Part shown: positions 7,488 to 16,647 of the stretch, in pieces
Position numbering within the stretch: position 1 is the first letter of the stretch
Layout of the letters: each line of letters opens with the position of its first letter
Made by a program: the position numbers and the translations under genes
The notes under the pieces: generated by a model
Databases searched by the model: none
Told to the model about the DNA's origin: nothing
Seen by the model: only the letters and a program-made list of their open reading frames with translations
Source: Gammaproteobacteria bacterium
Lineage (GTDB): Bacteria > Pseudomonadota > Gammaproteobacteria > Enterobacterales > Alteromonadaceae
NCBI GenBank assembly: GCA_018825965.1
Contig: JAHKAA010000005.1
Coordinates: 1 to 64,000 of the forward strand
Direction of reading: 5' to 3'
DNA length: 64,000 nt

Positions 7488-9902
7488 ATGGGTAAAAAAA
7501 CGTTATTGGCCAGTCTGATCGCCGCTAGTCTGAGTGGTCAGGTATGGGCTCAGTCAGTGCAGGGTACTGTAGTGGACGAGCAAGGGCAGCCTGTAGCTGA
7601 AGCCTGGGTCACAGTGGTTGGGCAGAATAAGAAGGTGAAAACCGACGCTGCTGGCCGCTTTGAATTTCAGGCGTTGCAAGGTCATCACACTGAATTACAT
7701 ATTGAAGCAAACAGTTTTGCGCATCGGAATTTTCAGCTGGAGTTACCAGCACAGGGCATGCAATTTGCGTTAACCCCTACAGCGCTTGAAATCATTGATG
7801 TGAAAGCCAGTCCATTTCATGCTTCCAGCACAGAATCTGCTTTGCCTGTCAGTGTGCTGGCTGGTGATCGGCTGAAAATGAATCAACAGTCTACTTTGGG
7901 CGATACGCTGAAAAACGAAGTAGGGGTGCACAGTAACTTTTATGGCTCTGTGGCCAGTAGCCCTATTATTCGTGGTTTAGATGGCCCACGGGTTTTGATC
8001 ACGCAAAATGGTCTGGATGCTGGTGATGCATCACGGGTTGGGCCTGATCATAGCGTGTCGGCTGAAGCCAGCACCGCCAGTCAGATTGAAGTATTACGTG
8101 GCCCTGCCACTTTATTTTACGGCAGTGGCGCCATTGGTGGTGTGGTCAACGTGGTGGATAACAGAATTCCCACTGAGCAAGTCACCAAAGGCGAGTGGAT
8201 GCTGCAGCGTGAGTCGGTGAATAACGAAAAACTGGCTTCAGGTTCAGCTCAGACTTTTATTGGTCAAACCGGTTTATATGCCGACGTATTCTGGCGTGAT
8301 AACGATGATTACAGCATTCCGGGTGAAGCAGAAGTGCATCATGACGACGAAGATCATGATCACGAAGCAGGCGCTTCAGGCAAAGTCGCCAGCACTGCAG
8401 CAACAGCCAAAGGTTTTAGCTTAGGCAGCAGTTACCTGCTGGAAAATGGTTTTGTGGGTGTGTCTTTTGGTCAGTTAAAACGTGAATACGGTATTCCGGG
8501 CCATAGCCATGGTGGTCATGCTCACGAAGGCGAAGAACACGCCGAAGAGTCTGTGTATGCCGATCTGAAACAGGACAGAGTACAGTTTTTAAGTGAACTG
8601 GATCTGGATTTGCCCTGGCTGCAGACTCTGAACAGCCGCATTGCTTACACAGACTATCAACATATGGAAATTGAAGAAGGCTTAGTAGGCACCACTTTCA
8701 AAAACCAAAGCGAAGAAGCCCGTTTTGAATTGCTGCATCCGGTGATTGCCGATTGGCGCGGTGGGGTCAGCCTGCACTACAAACACAGTGATTTTGAGGC
8801 TGTAGGAGCTGAAGCTTTTACCCCTCCATCCAGTACTGACATGCTGGCAGTGGCCCTGATGGAAGAACGGCATTTTGGCCCAGTGTTATTGCAACTGGGT
8901 GCCCGTACTGAGCAGGTGACTATCAATGCAGCTGATGTATTGTTACCCCCATTGGCGGCACATTCGCATGACGAAGATGATCACGACCATGATCACGGCC
9001 ACGACCATGGTGCTGAATTTATCCGTGTTTTTGATGTAGAGCATAAGTTTAAACCTTACAGCTTGTCTGCTGGTGCTGTCTGGGATTTTACTGAAGGTTA
9101 CAACTTAGGTGTGTCAGTGTCCCGTTCAGAGCGCGCCCCTTCAGCTTCTGAGTTACTGTCATTTGGCCCTCATATTGGCACTGCTTCTTATGAAATAGGT
9201 GCGTTATTCAGTCTCAATGACGACCCGCACGCAGAACAAGCCATAGTGCTGAATCGTCAACCAATCGACATGGAAGTAGCGAACAACCTGGACCTGACTT
9301 TCCGTAAAATCAGCGGTGATATTGGTTTGGTATTTAATGCCTTCTACAACAAAGTAGATAACTACTACTACCAGCAAAACACAGGTTTATTCGCTGAAGA
9401 CGGCCATAACCATGATCATGGCGACGAAGAAGGTCATGATCACAGTGGTGAGTTGCCGGTTTATCTTTTTGTCGCTGAAGATGTGATTTTGCATGGCTTT
9501 GAATCACAGCTGGTGTGGCAAATTGCTCAGCCTTATCGCTTCACAGTACAGGCCGATTATATCCGTGCCCGCCTCGACAGAGGGGGGGATTTACCCCGCA
9601 CTCCTCCACTGCGTTTATCCAGTGAACTGGCTTATGAAGGCGATCAAATCTCCGCCGATCTGCGCCTGACCCGTTATTTCAAACAAGACAGAGTTTCAGA
9701 GCTGGAAAGTACAACTGCCGGCTACAACTTGCTGGATGCATCAGTCAGTTATCACTTCAGCGGTGCCTTGCAGGACATAGTGCTTTACGTCAAAGGCGAA
9801 AACCTGACGGACGAAGAAGCCCGTGTTCACACCTCTTTTTTGAAAGACAAAACCCCCTTGCCAGGCCGTTCTTTGGGTTTAGGTATTCGTGGTCAATTTT
9901 AA
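7488..9902 (+). CDS. znuD: ZnuD-type TonB-dependent zinc receptor
   Basis: An 804-residue outer-membrane receptor. After a signal peptide (KTLLASLIAASLSGQVWA) comes a carboxypeptidase-regulatory-like beta domain (VQGTVVDEQGQPVAEAWVTV), then the TonB plug with SPIIRGLDGPRVLI and QIEVLRGPATLFYGSGAIGG, then the 22-strand barrel ending in GLGIRGQF. Four His/Asp/Glu-rich extracellular loops (near residues 285, 340, 495 and 640, such as DDHDHDHGHDHG) mark it as a zinc receptor like ZnuD. ATG 7488 was preferred over TTG 7476 because GGGGAAG at 7478-7484 is a good ribosome binding site for it. Control is probably by the Zur box 41 bases upstream. The AztD-like gene follows. Confidence 0.93.
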   Translation: MGKKTLLASLIAASLSGQVWAQSVQGTVVDEQGQPVAEAWVTVVGQNKKVKTDAAGRFEFQALQGHHTELHIEANSFAHRNFQLELPAQGMQFALTPTALEIIDVKASPFHASSTESALPVSVLAGDRLKMNQQSTLGDTLKNEVGVHSNFYGSVASSPIIRGLDGPRVLITQNGLDAGDASRVGPDHSVSAEASTASQIEVLRGPATLFYGSGAIGGVVNVVDNRIPTEQVTKGEWMLQRESVNNEKLASGSAQTFIGQTGLYADVFWRDNDDYSIPGEAEVHHDDEDHDHEAGASGKVASTAATAKGFSLGSSYLLENGFVGVSFGQLKREYGIPGHSHGGHAHEGEEHAEESVYADLKQDRVQFLSELDLDLPWLQTLNSRIAYTDYQHMEIEEGLVGTTFKNQSEEARFELLHPVIADWRGGVSLHYKHSDFEAVGAEAFTPPSSTDMLAVALMEERHFGPVLLQLGARTEQVTINAADVLLPPLAAHSHDEDDHDHDHGHDHGAEFIRVFDVEHKFKPYSLSAGAVWDFTEGYNLGVSVSRSERAPSASELLSFGPHIGTASYEIGALFSLNDDPHAEQAIVLNRQPIDMEVANNLDLTFRKISGDIGLVFNAFYNKVDNYYYQQNTGLFAEDGHNHDHGDEEGHDHSGELPVYLFVAEDVILHGFESQLVWQIAQPYRFTVQADYIRARLDRGGDLPRTPPLRLSSELAYEGDQISADLRLTRYFKQDRVSELESTTAGYNLLDASVSYHFSGALQDIVLYVKGENLTDEEARVHTSFLKDKTPLPGRSLGLGIRGQF

Positions 9903-9965
9903 GTTTTTATCGCGGCTGCGCTGTTCCTGCTGAGTCGCGATCTTTTTAATTCTTATGGAGTTTGT

Positions 9966-11297
9966 ATGTTGAAATCAAAACTAAATGTGCTGGCGTTACT
10001 GATCAGTGCTTCATTACTGGCCGCCTGTGGTGACAGCACAACCAATATAGTAGAAAAGGATCCTATTCCTGTTGAAGACGATCATGACCATGATCATGAC
10101 CACGAAACCGGTGCTGGTCGTTTAGTCATTTCCGATAAAGACAGCACCATGCTCAGGGTGTACAACCTTGAAGATGGCGACTTATTGGGCCAATTCAGTT
10201 CACTGAACAATGCATCAGCTTTGCATGCGTCAGCCAGCCAGCGTTTTGCTATGGTAGTGCAACGTGAGAGCGATAAAGTAGAGTTTATCGATGGTGGTTT
10301 GTATCAGGAAGATCATGGCGATCACCTGCATCCTTATGAAGAAGAACCCCGTTTAATGAGCCTGCAACTCAGTGAAAGCCGTCCTACTCATGTCACCACT
10401 ACAGATGAACAAATCGCCATCTTTTTTGACGGCAACGCGGCAAGCTCCACTGTGGCAAAAGTAGCAGTGCTGAATGATGATCAAATTAATTCAGGCAACA
10501 ATGACTATCCGGTTTTAACCTACAGCACTCATATGCACGGCGCAGCTCAGGCCCGTGGTGAGATCCTGGTTTCAACTATCCGTGATGCAGCAACAGCCAG
10601 TACTTTGCCGGATCAGGTCGGTATTTATCATGTGCATGGTGACCATTTTCATCTGGAGCAGGAATTTGATATGCGTTGCCCTGGCTTGCATGGCAGTGCA
10701 CAAAATGCGGATTATGTCAGCTTTGGCTGTACTGATGGTGTGATGCTGTTAAAGCAGGACGGCGAAACTTTTACCGCCAGCAAAGTGGCTCATACCACTG
10801 ATTTCACGGGCACTATGCGTATTGGCACGCTGAAAGGACATGAAGACGCCCCACATTTTATCGGCTTTGCCGGTGCTACTGTGTTTTCAGTCAACCCTGA
10901 AGCAGGCAGCCTGAATAAAGTGGAATGGCAGGCTGCAACAGGGGCCAGCATCATAGGTTATGGTTTTGCCGATCATGGCGAAAAGTTTGTGCTGCTGGAC
11001 TCCACTGGCGCTCTGAGTATCCTTAATTACAATGCAGAGGCTACAACTGGTGCTGCTTTTGAACTGGCAGACAAAGTTCAGATCACCACGGCTGATTTAA
11101 CCACTATGCCCACAGGCAGTCAGTTACAGCTGGCTATATCCGCAGCAGACGACAAGGTTTATGTGGCGGATCCACTGAGCAAAACCGTCAGCACTATTGA
11201 TCTGGAAGAAGCTGAAGTCACAGAAACTCAGGAGCTGGGTTTTACGCCACATAAACTGGTGTGGCTGGGTATTCCTGCAGGGCATGACGATCACTAA
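9966..11297 (+). CDS. AztD-like zinc-binding beta-propeller lipoprotein
   Basis: A 443-residue lipoprotein. The signal ends in the lipobox LLAAC with Cys21 as the lipidated residue. A flexible His/Asp stretch (residues 38-47, DDHDHDHDHE) follows, then repeated blade-like segments (GRLVISDKDSTMLRVYNLEDGDLL, VADPLSKTVSTIDLE) typical of a beta propeller, and a terminal GHDDH. AztD of Paracoccus is a periplasmic propeller that passes zinc to an ABC-transporter binding protein. Length, His-rich N-terminus and zinc-operon context fit that family, though AztD homology is inferred from pattern rather than alignment. A heme- or nickel-handling propeller is a weaker alternative. It is cotranscribed with znuD. 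Confidence 0.72.
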   Translation: MLKSKLNVLALLISASLLAACGDSTTNIVEKDPIPVEDDHDHDHDHETGAGRLVISDKDSTMLRVYNLEDGDLLGQFSSLNNASALHASASQRFAMVVQRESDKVEFIDGGLYQEDHGDHLHPYEEEPRLMSLQLSESRPTHVTTTDEQIAIFFDGNAASSTVAKVAVLNDDQINSGNNDYPVLTYSTHMHGAAQARGEILVSTIRDAATASTLPDQVGIYHVHGDHFHLEQEFDMRCPGLHGSAQNADYVSFGCTDGVMLLKQDGETFTASKVAHTTDFTGTMRIGTLKGHEDAPHFIGFAGATVFSVNPEAGSLNKVEWQAATGASIIGYGFADHGEKFVLLDSTGALSILNYNAEATTGAAFELADKVQITTADLTTMPTGSQLQLAISAADDKVYVADPLSKTVSTIDLEEAEVTETQELGFTPHKLVWLGIPAGHDDH

Positions 11298-11314
11298 GTT
11301 TAACGGAAACAGAT

Positions 11315-11339
11315 CACAGCTACCCTTTTGGTAGCTGTG
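11315..11339. terminator. perfect 10-bp stem between zinc locus and rof
   Basis: CACAGCTACC and its exact complement flank a 5-base loop (CTTTT). It lies between the convergent AztD-like and rof genes, so it could act for both. No clear T-run follows on either strand, so it may be an mRNA-stabilising or rho-assisted end rather than a strong intrinsic terminator. Confidence 0.5.
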
Positions 11340-11351
11340 GCTGGAATAAAG

Positions 11352-11627
11352 CTAAACAGCGCTGCTACCCCTTTGTTGTAACCAAATCTCCTGCTGAGGT
11401 GCATTGGCATCCACTACCTCAATACGTTCAATCTGCATTAGTGGAATTACCACTTTTTGCCCGTCCTTCTCCAGCAGCAAAAATTCTTCCTGTGCTGTAG
11501 TTCGGGTGTCATCAGCAATACCCGAAATAGTGCTGCCATCGAGCTGATGGATCAGTACCTGGTATCGTCTCATACAGATAATTTCGACATGATCATGTAA
11601 ATCGCAAGCAAGAACAGGCTGTTTCAT
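11352..11627 (-). CDS. rof: Rof, Rho-binding antiterminator
   Basis: A 91-residue protein of the YaeO/Rof family, which binds transcription terminator Rho and inhibits it. The pattern CDLHDHVEIICMRRYQVLIHQLDGSTISGIADDTRT followed by EEFLLLEKDGQKVVIPLMQIERIEVVD parallels E. coli Rof (NCDDYDNLELACQHH and a basic/acidic Sm-like beta fold). It stands alone, with its promoter presumably in the short gap before norR. No sign of decay. The assignment is made from overall pattern and length, which is close to the E. coli 84-86 residues. Confidence 0.82.
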   Translation of the reverse strand: MKQPVLACDLHDHVEIICMRRYQVLIHQLDGSTISGIADDTRTTAQEEFLLLEKDGQKVVIPLMQIERIEVVDANAPQQEIWLQQRGSSAV

Positions 11628-11723
11628 AGCGGCTTCCTTGATGTTGAGTGAACCAAAGCTGAGTGTCTTGAGGCCCTGCAGCTTGAGCTATGCACTAAGG
11701 GCTGCTGCTTATCCTGCTTGCAG

Positions 11724-13295
11724 TCAGCTACGTACTGTCTTTTCGACTTTAATACCTAATCGTTTGGCGAGTCGGGCCAGATTGGCTCTGTCTAAATCCA
11801 GTTGCTTCGCCGCCAGACTCCAGTTGCCTGAAGTTTGGCTGAGGATTTGAATAATTTGCTGCTTCTGAAATTCTTCAGTGGCCGCTTTCAGGCCCAGACC
11901 ATTGCTGTAGAGTATAGGATAAGCCGTTGCTAAGCTGTTATCGGCTGAAACTGCGCTGGCCGCCAATTCCAGATGCTCTGGCAACAGCGCAATAATATCC
12001 CGGGCTTTGGCTTCTTTTCTGGCTTTAAGCGCAGCGCGGCTAATCACATGTTCCAGTTCACGCACATTACCTGGCCAGTTGTAGTGCAACAACAGAGACT
12101 GAGCAGCTGTGCTGAGTTTTAGCTGACGTATGCCCAGTTTACGGGCTGTCACTTCCAGAAAATAGCCGGCCAGCACTAACACATCCTGTTGCCGCTCTTT
12201 TAATGGCGGCACTGTAATGGGGTATACCGATAAACGATGATACAAGTCGGCGCGAAAATGGCCCGCAGCCACTTCTGCGGCTAAATCTCTGTTGGTGGCC
12301 GCTATCACCCGCACATTGACCGTTTTTACTTCATCTTTGCCAACAGGCTGAATTTCGCCGCTTTGCAGAACCCGCAATAATTTACTTTGTACGCTGAGTG
12401 GCAGTTCACCTACTTCATCAAGGAATATAGTGCCACCATCAGCCAGCAGAAACTTACCCGGCCTGTCCCGCTCGGCGCCGGTAAAAGCGCCTTTTGCATG
12501 ACCAAACAACTCAGTTTCAGCCAGAGTTTCAGGCAAAGAAGCGCAGTTTAAATGCACCAGTTGCTGTTTGGCTCTTCTGGATAATTGATGCAGAGTTCTG
12601 GCGACCAGCTCTTTGCCGACGCCGGTCTGGCCCTGAATAAGTACTGTGTAATCTGAGCCCGCCACCAGTTGAATATCACTTTTCAGCGCCAGCATAGCCT
12701 GGCTTTGGCCTATCAGCTCGCCACCATCGCGGATCAGGGCTTCATGTGTTAACTCTTCGACTAAACTTTGTGCCAGCAGCGCTTGTTGCTCGAGTTTTTT
12801 CAATTGAATAGCAGTTTTTAAGGTGGCAGCCGACATAGCCGCAATCAGCTCTAATGTCCGTTCAGCTATGGCAGAAAAGGCATCTGCTTTCAGGCTGTCG
12901 AGCGTGACCACACCCATCAACTGGCCATCTGAATACAAAGGTAAACCCATACAGGAATGCACAGGCAAATCACCAGTCTGCGCCAGTAATAAACCATCGT
13001 ATGGATCGGCCAGTTCAGTGTCGGATGGAAAACGCACCGCTCTGCTGCTTTGGCAAATGATCGCAAGGCGAGGGTGATCCTTTAAAGCGAAACGACGGCC
13101 TAGGGTATCAGCTGTTAAGCCCTGAATAGCCAGCGGCATCAGCAGCTCGCCCTGAAGAGAGAGCAACACCACTGCATCGCAGTTAATGGCTTTACGAATA
13201 GAACTTAGTAAGCGGTCAAAACGGTCTGTGGTGGTGATGCTGTTCGCCAGATCCAGCGCCACTTCCAGCAGCAAGGTTGAGTTAAGTTCGGCCAT
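11724..13295 (-). CDS. norR: NorR, nitric-oxide-responsive sigma-54 activator
   Basis: A 523-residue enhancer-binding protein. The N-terminal GAF domain (about 1-175) should hold the NO-sensing iron. The AAA+ domain (about 190-430) has Walker A GQTGVGKE, the sigma-54 contact loop GAFTGA, and Walker [12 protein letters not shown]. The C-terminal Fis-type helix-turn-helix includes [28 protein letters not shown] 13295 was preferred over 13313 because AGGAG sits 6 bases upstream. It is transcribed away from nnrS-hmp, with NorR-type sites and a sigma-54 promoter in the gap, so NO bound to NorR should switch on nnrS and hmp. The pairing is consistent and strongly supports the call. Confidence 0.93.
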   Translation of the reverse strand: MAELNSTLLLEVALDLANSITTTDRFDRLLSSIRKAINCDAVVLLSLQGELLMPLAIQGLTADTLGRRFALKDHPRLAIICQSSRAVRFPSDTELADPYDGLLLAQTGDLPVHSCMGLPLYSDGQLMGVVTLDSLKADAFSAIAERTLELIAAMSAATLKTAIQLKKLEQQALLAQSLVEELTHEALIRDGGELIGQSQAMLALKSDIQLVAGSDYTVLIQGQTGVGKELVARTLHQLSRRAKQQLVHLNCASLPETLAETELFGHAKGAFTGAERDRPGKFLLADGGTIFLDEVGELPLSVQSKLLRVLQSGEIQPVGKDEVKTVNVRVIAATNRDLAAEVAAGHFRADLYHRLSVYPITVPPLKERQQDVLVLAGYFLEVTARKLGIRQLKLSTAAQSLLLHYNWPGNVRELEHVISRAALKARKEAKARDIIALLPEHLELAASAVSADNSLATAYPILYSNGLGLKAATEEFQKQQIIQILSQTSGNWSLAAKQLDLDRANLARLAKRLGIKVEKTVRS

Positions 13296-13331
13296 GGTAG
13301 CTCCTGCTGACAATTAGAGTGCCCAGATTGT

Positions 13332-13385
13332 GTCATAAAGAGTCTATATTGTCACTTTGACTCTTTTTGTTGTTGTCATTTTGAC
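13332..13385. promoter_or_regulatory. cluster of three NorR enhancer sites
   Basis: NorR recognises GT, seven bases, AC. Two perfect sites occur: GTCACTTTGAC at 13351-13361 and GTCATTTTGAC at 13375-13385. A degenerate third, GTCATAAAGAG, is at 13332-13342. Three tandem sites upstream of a sigma-54 promoter is the arrangement described for E. coli norVW. The nearest site is about 55 bases from the -24 element at 13440. The cluster also lies just upstream of norR, so autoregulation is possible. Confidence 0.8.
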
Positions 13386-13439
13386 TCTATTCTCATTGGG
13401 TTTTTTATTAAATTATTGAAATTAAATCAAAAAATAACT

Positions 13440-13453
13440 GGCATCAGAACTGC
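13440..13453 (+). promoter_or_regulatory. sigma-54 promoter for nnrS-hmp
   Basis: GG at 13440-13441 and GC at 13452-13453 are separated by exactly 10 bases within TGGCATCAGAACTGCA, matching the -24/-12 consensus (TGGCAC...TTGCA). The spacing and the neighbouring NorR sites make this convincing. Transcription would begin near 13465, leaving a leader of about 130 bases before nnrS in which I see no riboswitch. Confidence 0.8.
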
Positions 13454-13592
13454 ACTACAGAAGCAAACCAAAGTCAGGAATTCTATAGGATTTTATGATG
13501 TTTCATTTTCCTCTATGTTTTAGCCATAAAAAACGGCCCACCTCTGTCTCCGTATCGCTTTGTCCGACCAGTGTAAAGAGGTGCGTTAAGCC

Positions 13593-14828
13593 ATGAGCAA
13601 AGGCCCTTCTTTAATCAATATCCATTGGCCTGAACCAGCGGAAGCAGGAAAGCGCAAAGCTTTATCCTCTTATCCGCTCTTTGCTTTGGCATTCCGGCCG
13701 TTTTTTCTGTTTGCCTCCTGTTGGGCTTTTTTAGCCATCGGCATCTGGGCCTTATGGTTTAGCGGCCTGATGTCCTTTCAGTTCGGCTTTCCGGCAACGT
13801 TATGGCATGCCCATGAAATGTTATTTGGCTTTGCTGCCTTAGTGGCTGTGGGATTTTTACTGACTGCAGCGCAAAACTGGACAGGCTTGCCCAGTGTTTC
13901 GGGCAAACCGCTGTTGTTATTCACCGGGCTTTGGCTGACGGCTCGTTTTAGCTTGTTATTCGCACAATACACTGTGCTGTTATGGCTATTTATCGCAGCT
14001 CAATTGCTGTGGTGGGCTGGTGCTATTTATAGCCTGGCGAGTTTACTCATCAAGGCGAAAAGTAAAAATAACTACCTGTTTATTCCGCTGTTGTTTGTGA
14101 TGGCATTGCTGAATACGGCTTTTATTTATGCAACAACAACGCAGCAGTTTGCCCTGGCTTCGCATGTAAGCCATAGCATGATCCTGCTGTTTTGTATCCT
14201 GATGGGGATAGTAGGCGGACGGGTGATCCCATTTTTTACCGCCAGAGCTTTAACTCTGGTGCAAGTCAAAATCCCGCTGCTCGACAAGCTGTTATTGCCT
14301 TTATCGGTGTTGGGCGCGGCATTGTTTATTACAGGTTTTTTTATCCAACTGCCGCTAAAAGCTGGCTGGTTTATGCTGCTGGTGGGGGCTTTGCATCTGG
14401 TCCGTTTATTCTTCTGGACCCCATGGAAAATCTGGGCAGCTCCTTTGCTTTGGTCCTTACAGCTGGCGTATCTGGCTATGGCTTTGGGTTTAATTCTTTT
14501 AGGCATCAGCGACCTGACTCACTTGCTTGTATTTAAAGAGGTTTTACACCTGCTGGCTATCAGCGCTATGGCAGGCTTGATCCTTGCCATGATGGCCCGT
14601 GTGTCTTTAGGTCATACAGGCCGACTGTTACAAGTGGGCAAAACTCTGAGTGTCGCTTTTGCTTTACTGTTGCTCGCTGGCCCTGTGCGTATGCTGGCCA
14701 GTTTATCCGGTTTTCCTTTGTTGTTCTGGCAAGTCAGCGCTCTGTTATGGCTCTGCGCCTTCGCAATTTTTCTTTGGTTGTATTGGCCCGTCCTGACCCA
14801 GCCCCGGGCTGACGGCAGACCGGGTTAA
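13593..14828 (+). CDS. nnrS: NnrS family membrane protein
   Basis: A 411-residue polytopic inner-membrane protein of the NnrS family, with about twelve hydrophobic helices. The typical start region FALAFRPFFLFASCWA and the segment LWHAHEMLFGFAALVAVGFLLTAAQNWTG are clear. His residues in HAHE are proposed heme or copper contacts. NnrS is NO-induced and in Vibrio relieves nitrosative damage by lowering dinitrosyl-iron complexes. It precedes hmp by 37 bases and follows the NorR-controlled sigma-54 promoter, so the two genes form an NO-defence operon. The start has only a weak Shine-Dalgarno, but the next in-frame Met is far inside the family domain. Confidence 0.92.
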   Translation: MSKGPSLINIHWPEPAEAGKRKALSSYPLFALAFRPFFLFASCWAFLAIGIWALWFSGLMSFQFGFPATLWHAHEMLFGFAALVAVGFLLTAAQNWTGLPSVSGKPLLLFTGLWLTARFSLLFAQYTVLLWLFIAAQLLWWAGAIYSLASLLIKAKSKNNYLFIPLLFVMALLNTAFIYATTTQQFALASHVSHSMILLFCILMGIVGGRVIPFFTARALTLVQVKIPLLDKLLLPLSVLGAALFITGFFIQLPLKAGWFMLLVGALHLVRLFFWTPWKIWAAPLLWSLQLAYLAMALGLILLGISDLTHLLVFKEVLHLLAISAMAGLILAMMARVSLGHTGRLLQVGKTLSVAFALLLLAGPVRMLASLSGFPLLFWQVSALLWLCAFAIFLWLYWPVLTQPRADGRPG

Positions 14829-14865
14829 CTGCTGTTCTCAATTATTTCATTGAATGAGGTTTTTT

Positions 14866-16059
14866 ATGTTATCTGCTCAAACTATAGCCATAGTCAAAAG
14901 TACTGTGCCTTTGCTGGAAAGCGCTGGTGTGGCTATTACCAATCATTTTTATCAGCGTATGTTTCAGCATAATCCAGAGCTGAAAGATATTTTTAATATG
15001 ACCAATCAGCACAGTGGCCGTCAGCAATTTGCCTTGCTTAGTGCTATTACGGCTTATGCCAAAAATATCGATAACCTGTCTGTGCTGACTGAAACTGTGG
15101 AGCGGGTGGCGCATAAACACACCAGCTTTTTTATTCAGCCTGAGCACTACGATATTGTGGGTCATCATCTGATTGAAACCTTAGGTGAACTGGTTCCTGA
15201 TGCGTTTACGCCAGACGTAGAGCAAGCCTGGACTGAAGCTTATGGCGTGCTGGCCAACATTTTTACAGGCCGCGAGCGTCAACTTTATAACCAAACTGAA
15301 CAAAAACCGGGTGGCTGGTATGGTCCACGTCGTTTTATCGTCAAAGAAAAAATCCGTGAATCTGAACTGGTATCCAGTTTTGTATTAGTGCCAAAAGATG
15401 GCGAAGCTGTAGTGGATTATCTGCCAGGTCAGTATCTGGGCGTGAAGGTAAAGCCGGAGCATTGCGACTACTATGAAATCCGTCAATATTCGTTATCAGA
15501 CAAAGCCAATGGCCAAAGTTACCGCATTAGTGTGAAACGTGAAACGGCTGAGGTGGCAGGTTTAGTCTCCAATTACCTGCACGACCATATTCAGCCTGGT
15601 GATGAGCTGGATATTCTGCCGCCAGCCGGTGATTTTTTCCTGCAATCGGCTCATTTACCTACAGTGCTGATCTCAGCTGGTGTGGGCTTCACCCCTATGC
15701 TGTCGATGCTGGAAAGCATAGTGGCGTTAAAGCAACAAACACCGGTATTTTTCCTGCACGCCTGTGAAAACATGCAACAGCATTCTTTTGCAGAGCGTAT
15801 TTCGCAACTGGAAAAAGACTACCCGTTGCTGCATAACTTCACCTGGTATAACAATGGACAGCAGAATACAGGCGCTGGTCAATTCACTGGTTTGATGGAT
15901 TTAAAAGCTGTGGCCTCCCAGTTACCGCTGCAAAGTGCCAACTTCTATTTGTGTGGCCCTACAGCTTTTATGAAGTTTGCCAAAGATCAGTTACTGGCTT
16001 TAGGTGTGGCTCCGGCACAAATTCACTATGAAGTCTTTGGTCCGCATAGCGAGCTGTAA
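14866..16059 (+). CDS. hmp: Hmp flavohemoglobin, nitric oxide dioxygenase
   Basis: A 397-residue flavohemoglobin, essentially the length of E. coli Hmp (396). The globin domain (1-140) carries proximal His85 in HKHTSF. The FAD domain (about 150-255) has RQYSLS, and the NAD domain (about 265-397) has GVGFTPM and YLCGPTAFM, ending HYEVFGPHSEL. It oxidises NO to nitrate with O2 and NAD(P)H in the cytoplasm. ATG 14866 was chosen over 14854 because MLSAQTIAIVKSTVPLLE matches the family start and GAGGT at 14857 is a fitting ribosome binding site. Expression likely comes from the NorR/sigma-54 promoter ahead of nnrS. Confidence 0.95.
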   Translation: MLSAQTIAIVKSTVPLLESAGVAITNHFYQRMFQHNPELKDIFNMTNQHSGRQQFALLSAITAYAKNIDNLSVLTETVERVAHKHTSFFIQPEHYDIVGHHLIETLGELVPDAFTPDVEQAWTEAYGVLANIFTGRERQLYNQTEQKPGGWYGPRRFIVKEKIRESELVSSFVLVPKDGEAVVDYLPGQYLGVKVKPEHCDYYEIRQYSLSDKANGQSYRISVKRETAEVAGLVSNYLHDHIQPGDELDILPPAGDFFLQSAHLPTVLISAGVGFTPMLSMLESIVALKQQTPVFFLHACENMQQHSFAERISQLEKDYPLLHNFTWYNNGQQNTGAGQFTGLMDLKAVASQLPLQSANFYLCGPTAFMKFAKDQLLALGVAPAQIHYEVFGPHSEL

Positions 16060-16078
16060 TAGTGATCAGCGCGAGCTG

Positions 16079-16104
16079 TCAGGCCCGGTGCTTGCCGGGC
16101 CTGA
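16079..16104 (+). terminator. hairpin after hmp
   Basis: A perfect 10-bp GC-rich stem (TCAGGCCCGG and complement) with a 6-base loop begins 20 bases after the hmp stop. No T-run follows, so it may stabilise the 3' end or assist rho-dependent termination. Confidence 0.55.
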
Positions 16105-16185
16105 ATGTGCTGGCGGATGATGCATTTAAAACCACAGTTTCTACCACTGAAATCAGCACCTCTATTCAAAATATTCTCCAGTGAA

Positions 16186-16231
16186 GGCACAGCCGAAGAT
16201 TATGCTGTACCGCATCTTCTTCGGCTGTGCC
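16186..16231. repeat. 14-bp perfect inverted repeat with internal stem
   Basis: GGCACAGCCGAAGA (16186-16199) is exactly complementary to 16218-16231. The 18-base loop holds a further ATGC/GCAT pairing (16202-16205 with 16212-16215). There is no adjacent gene and no T-run. It could be a REP-type unit, a transposable-element remnant or the end of an untranslated RNA. Confidence 0.5.
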
Positions 16232-16647
16232 AGTTTGCAGTGCAAAGACTTATCAAGCGAACTTATAGCTGACGCAGCAATTGTTGCTGGAAATGGATAG
16301 GGGTATGCCAGTCGCATTCAGGTGGCGAGGCGCAAGCATGGCTTGGTTGATCCGCCCTTGCAGTTTGCTATCGGGTTGCAACTGGGGTTGTGGTGGCTAA
16401 GGAGCTGGGATAAAAGCGCGGCAATGCCACGTTGCATAAAGCATCCTGAAAGTTAAACTCACTGCTAATTTAACTTAATTACGAAATTAAAATAAGACCT
16501 GGCGTTAATTTAAGTTGTGAATGCCTGCTCAATAACAGCTTAAGCGCATTGCCTGATTAATCTTAGCCATACGAAGGGAGCATGCGACAGGTAAATATTC
16601 TCTAACAGAAACCAAACGTCTTCATATGGACGCTTGAAGCACAGAGG
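16232..16647. other. no gene recognised (416 bp before the island)
   Basis: No open frame of convincing length or composition is present. The composition shifts from host-like to AT-rich at about 16450 (many TTAAT/TTAAG stretches). A short GCACAGAGGTAGCAC sequence at 16639-16653 recurs at 16890-16904 and partly at the right repeat near 22523, which suggests earlier recombination at this att region. Confidence 0.5.
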
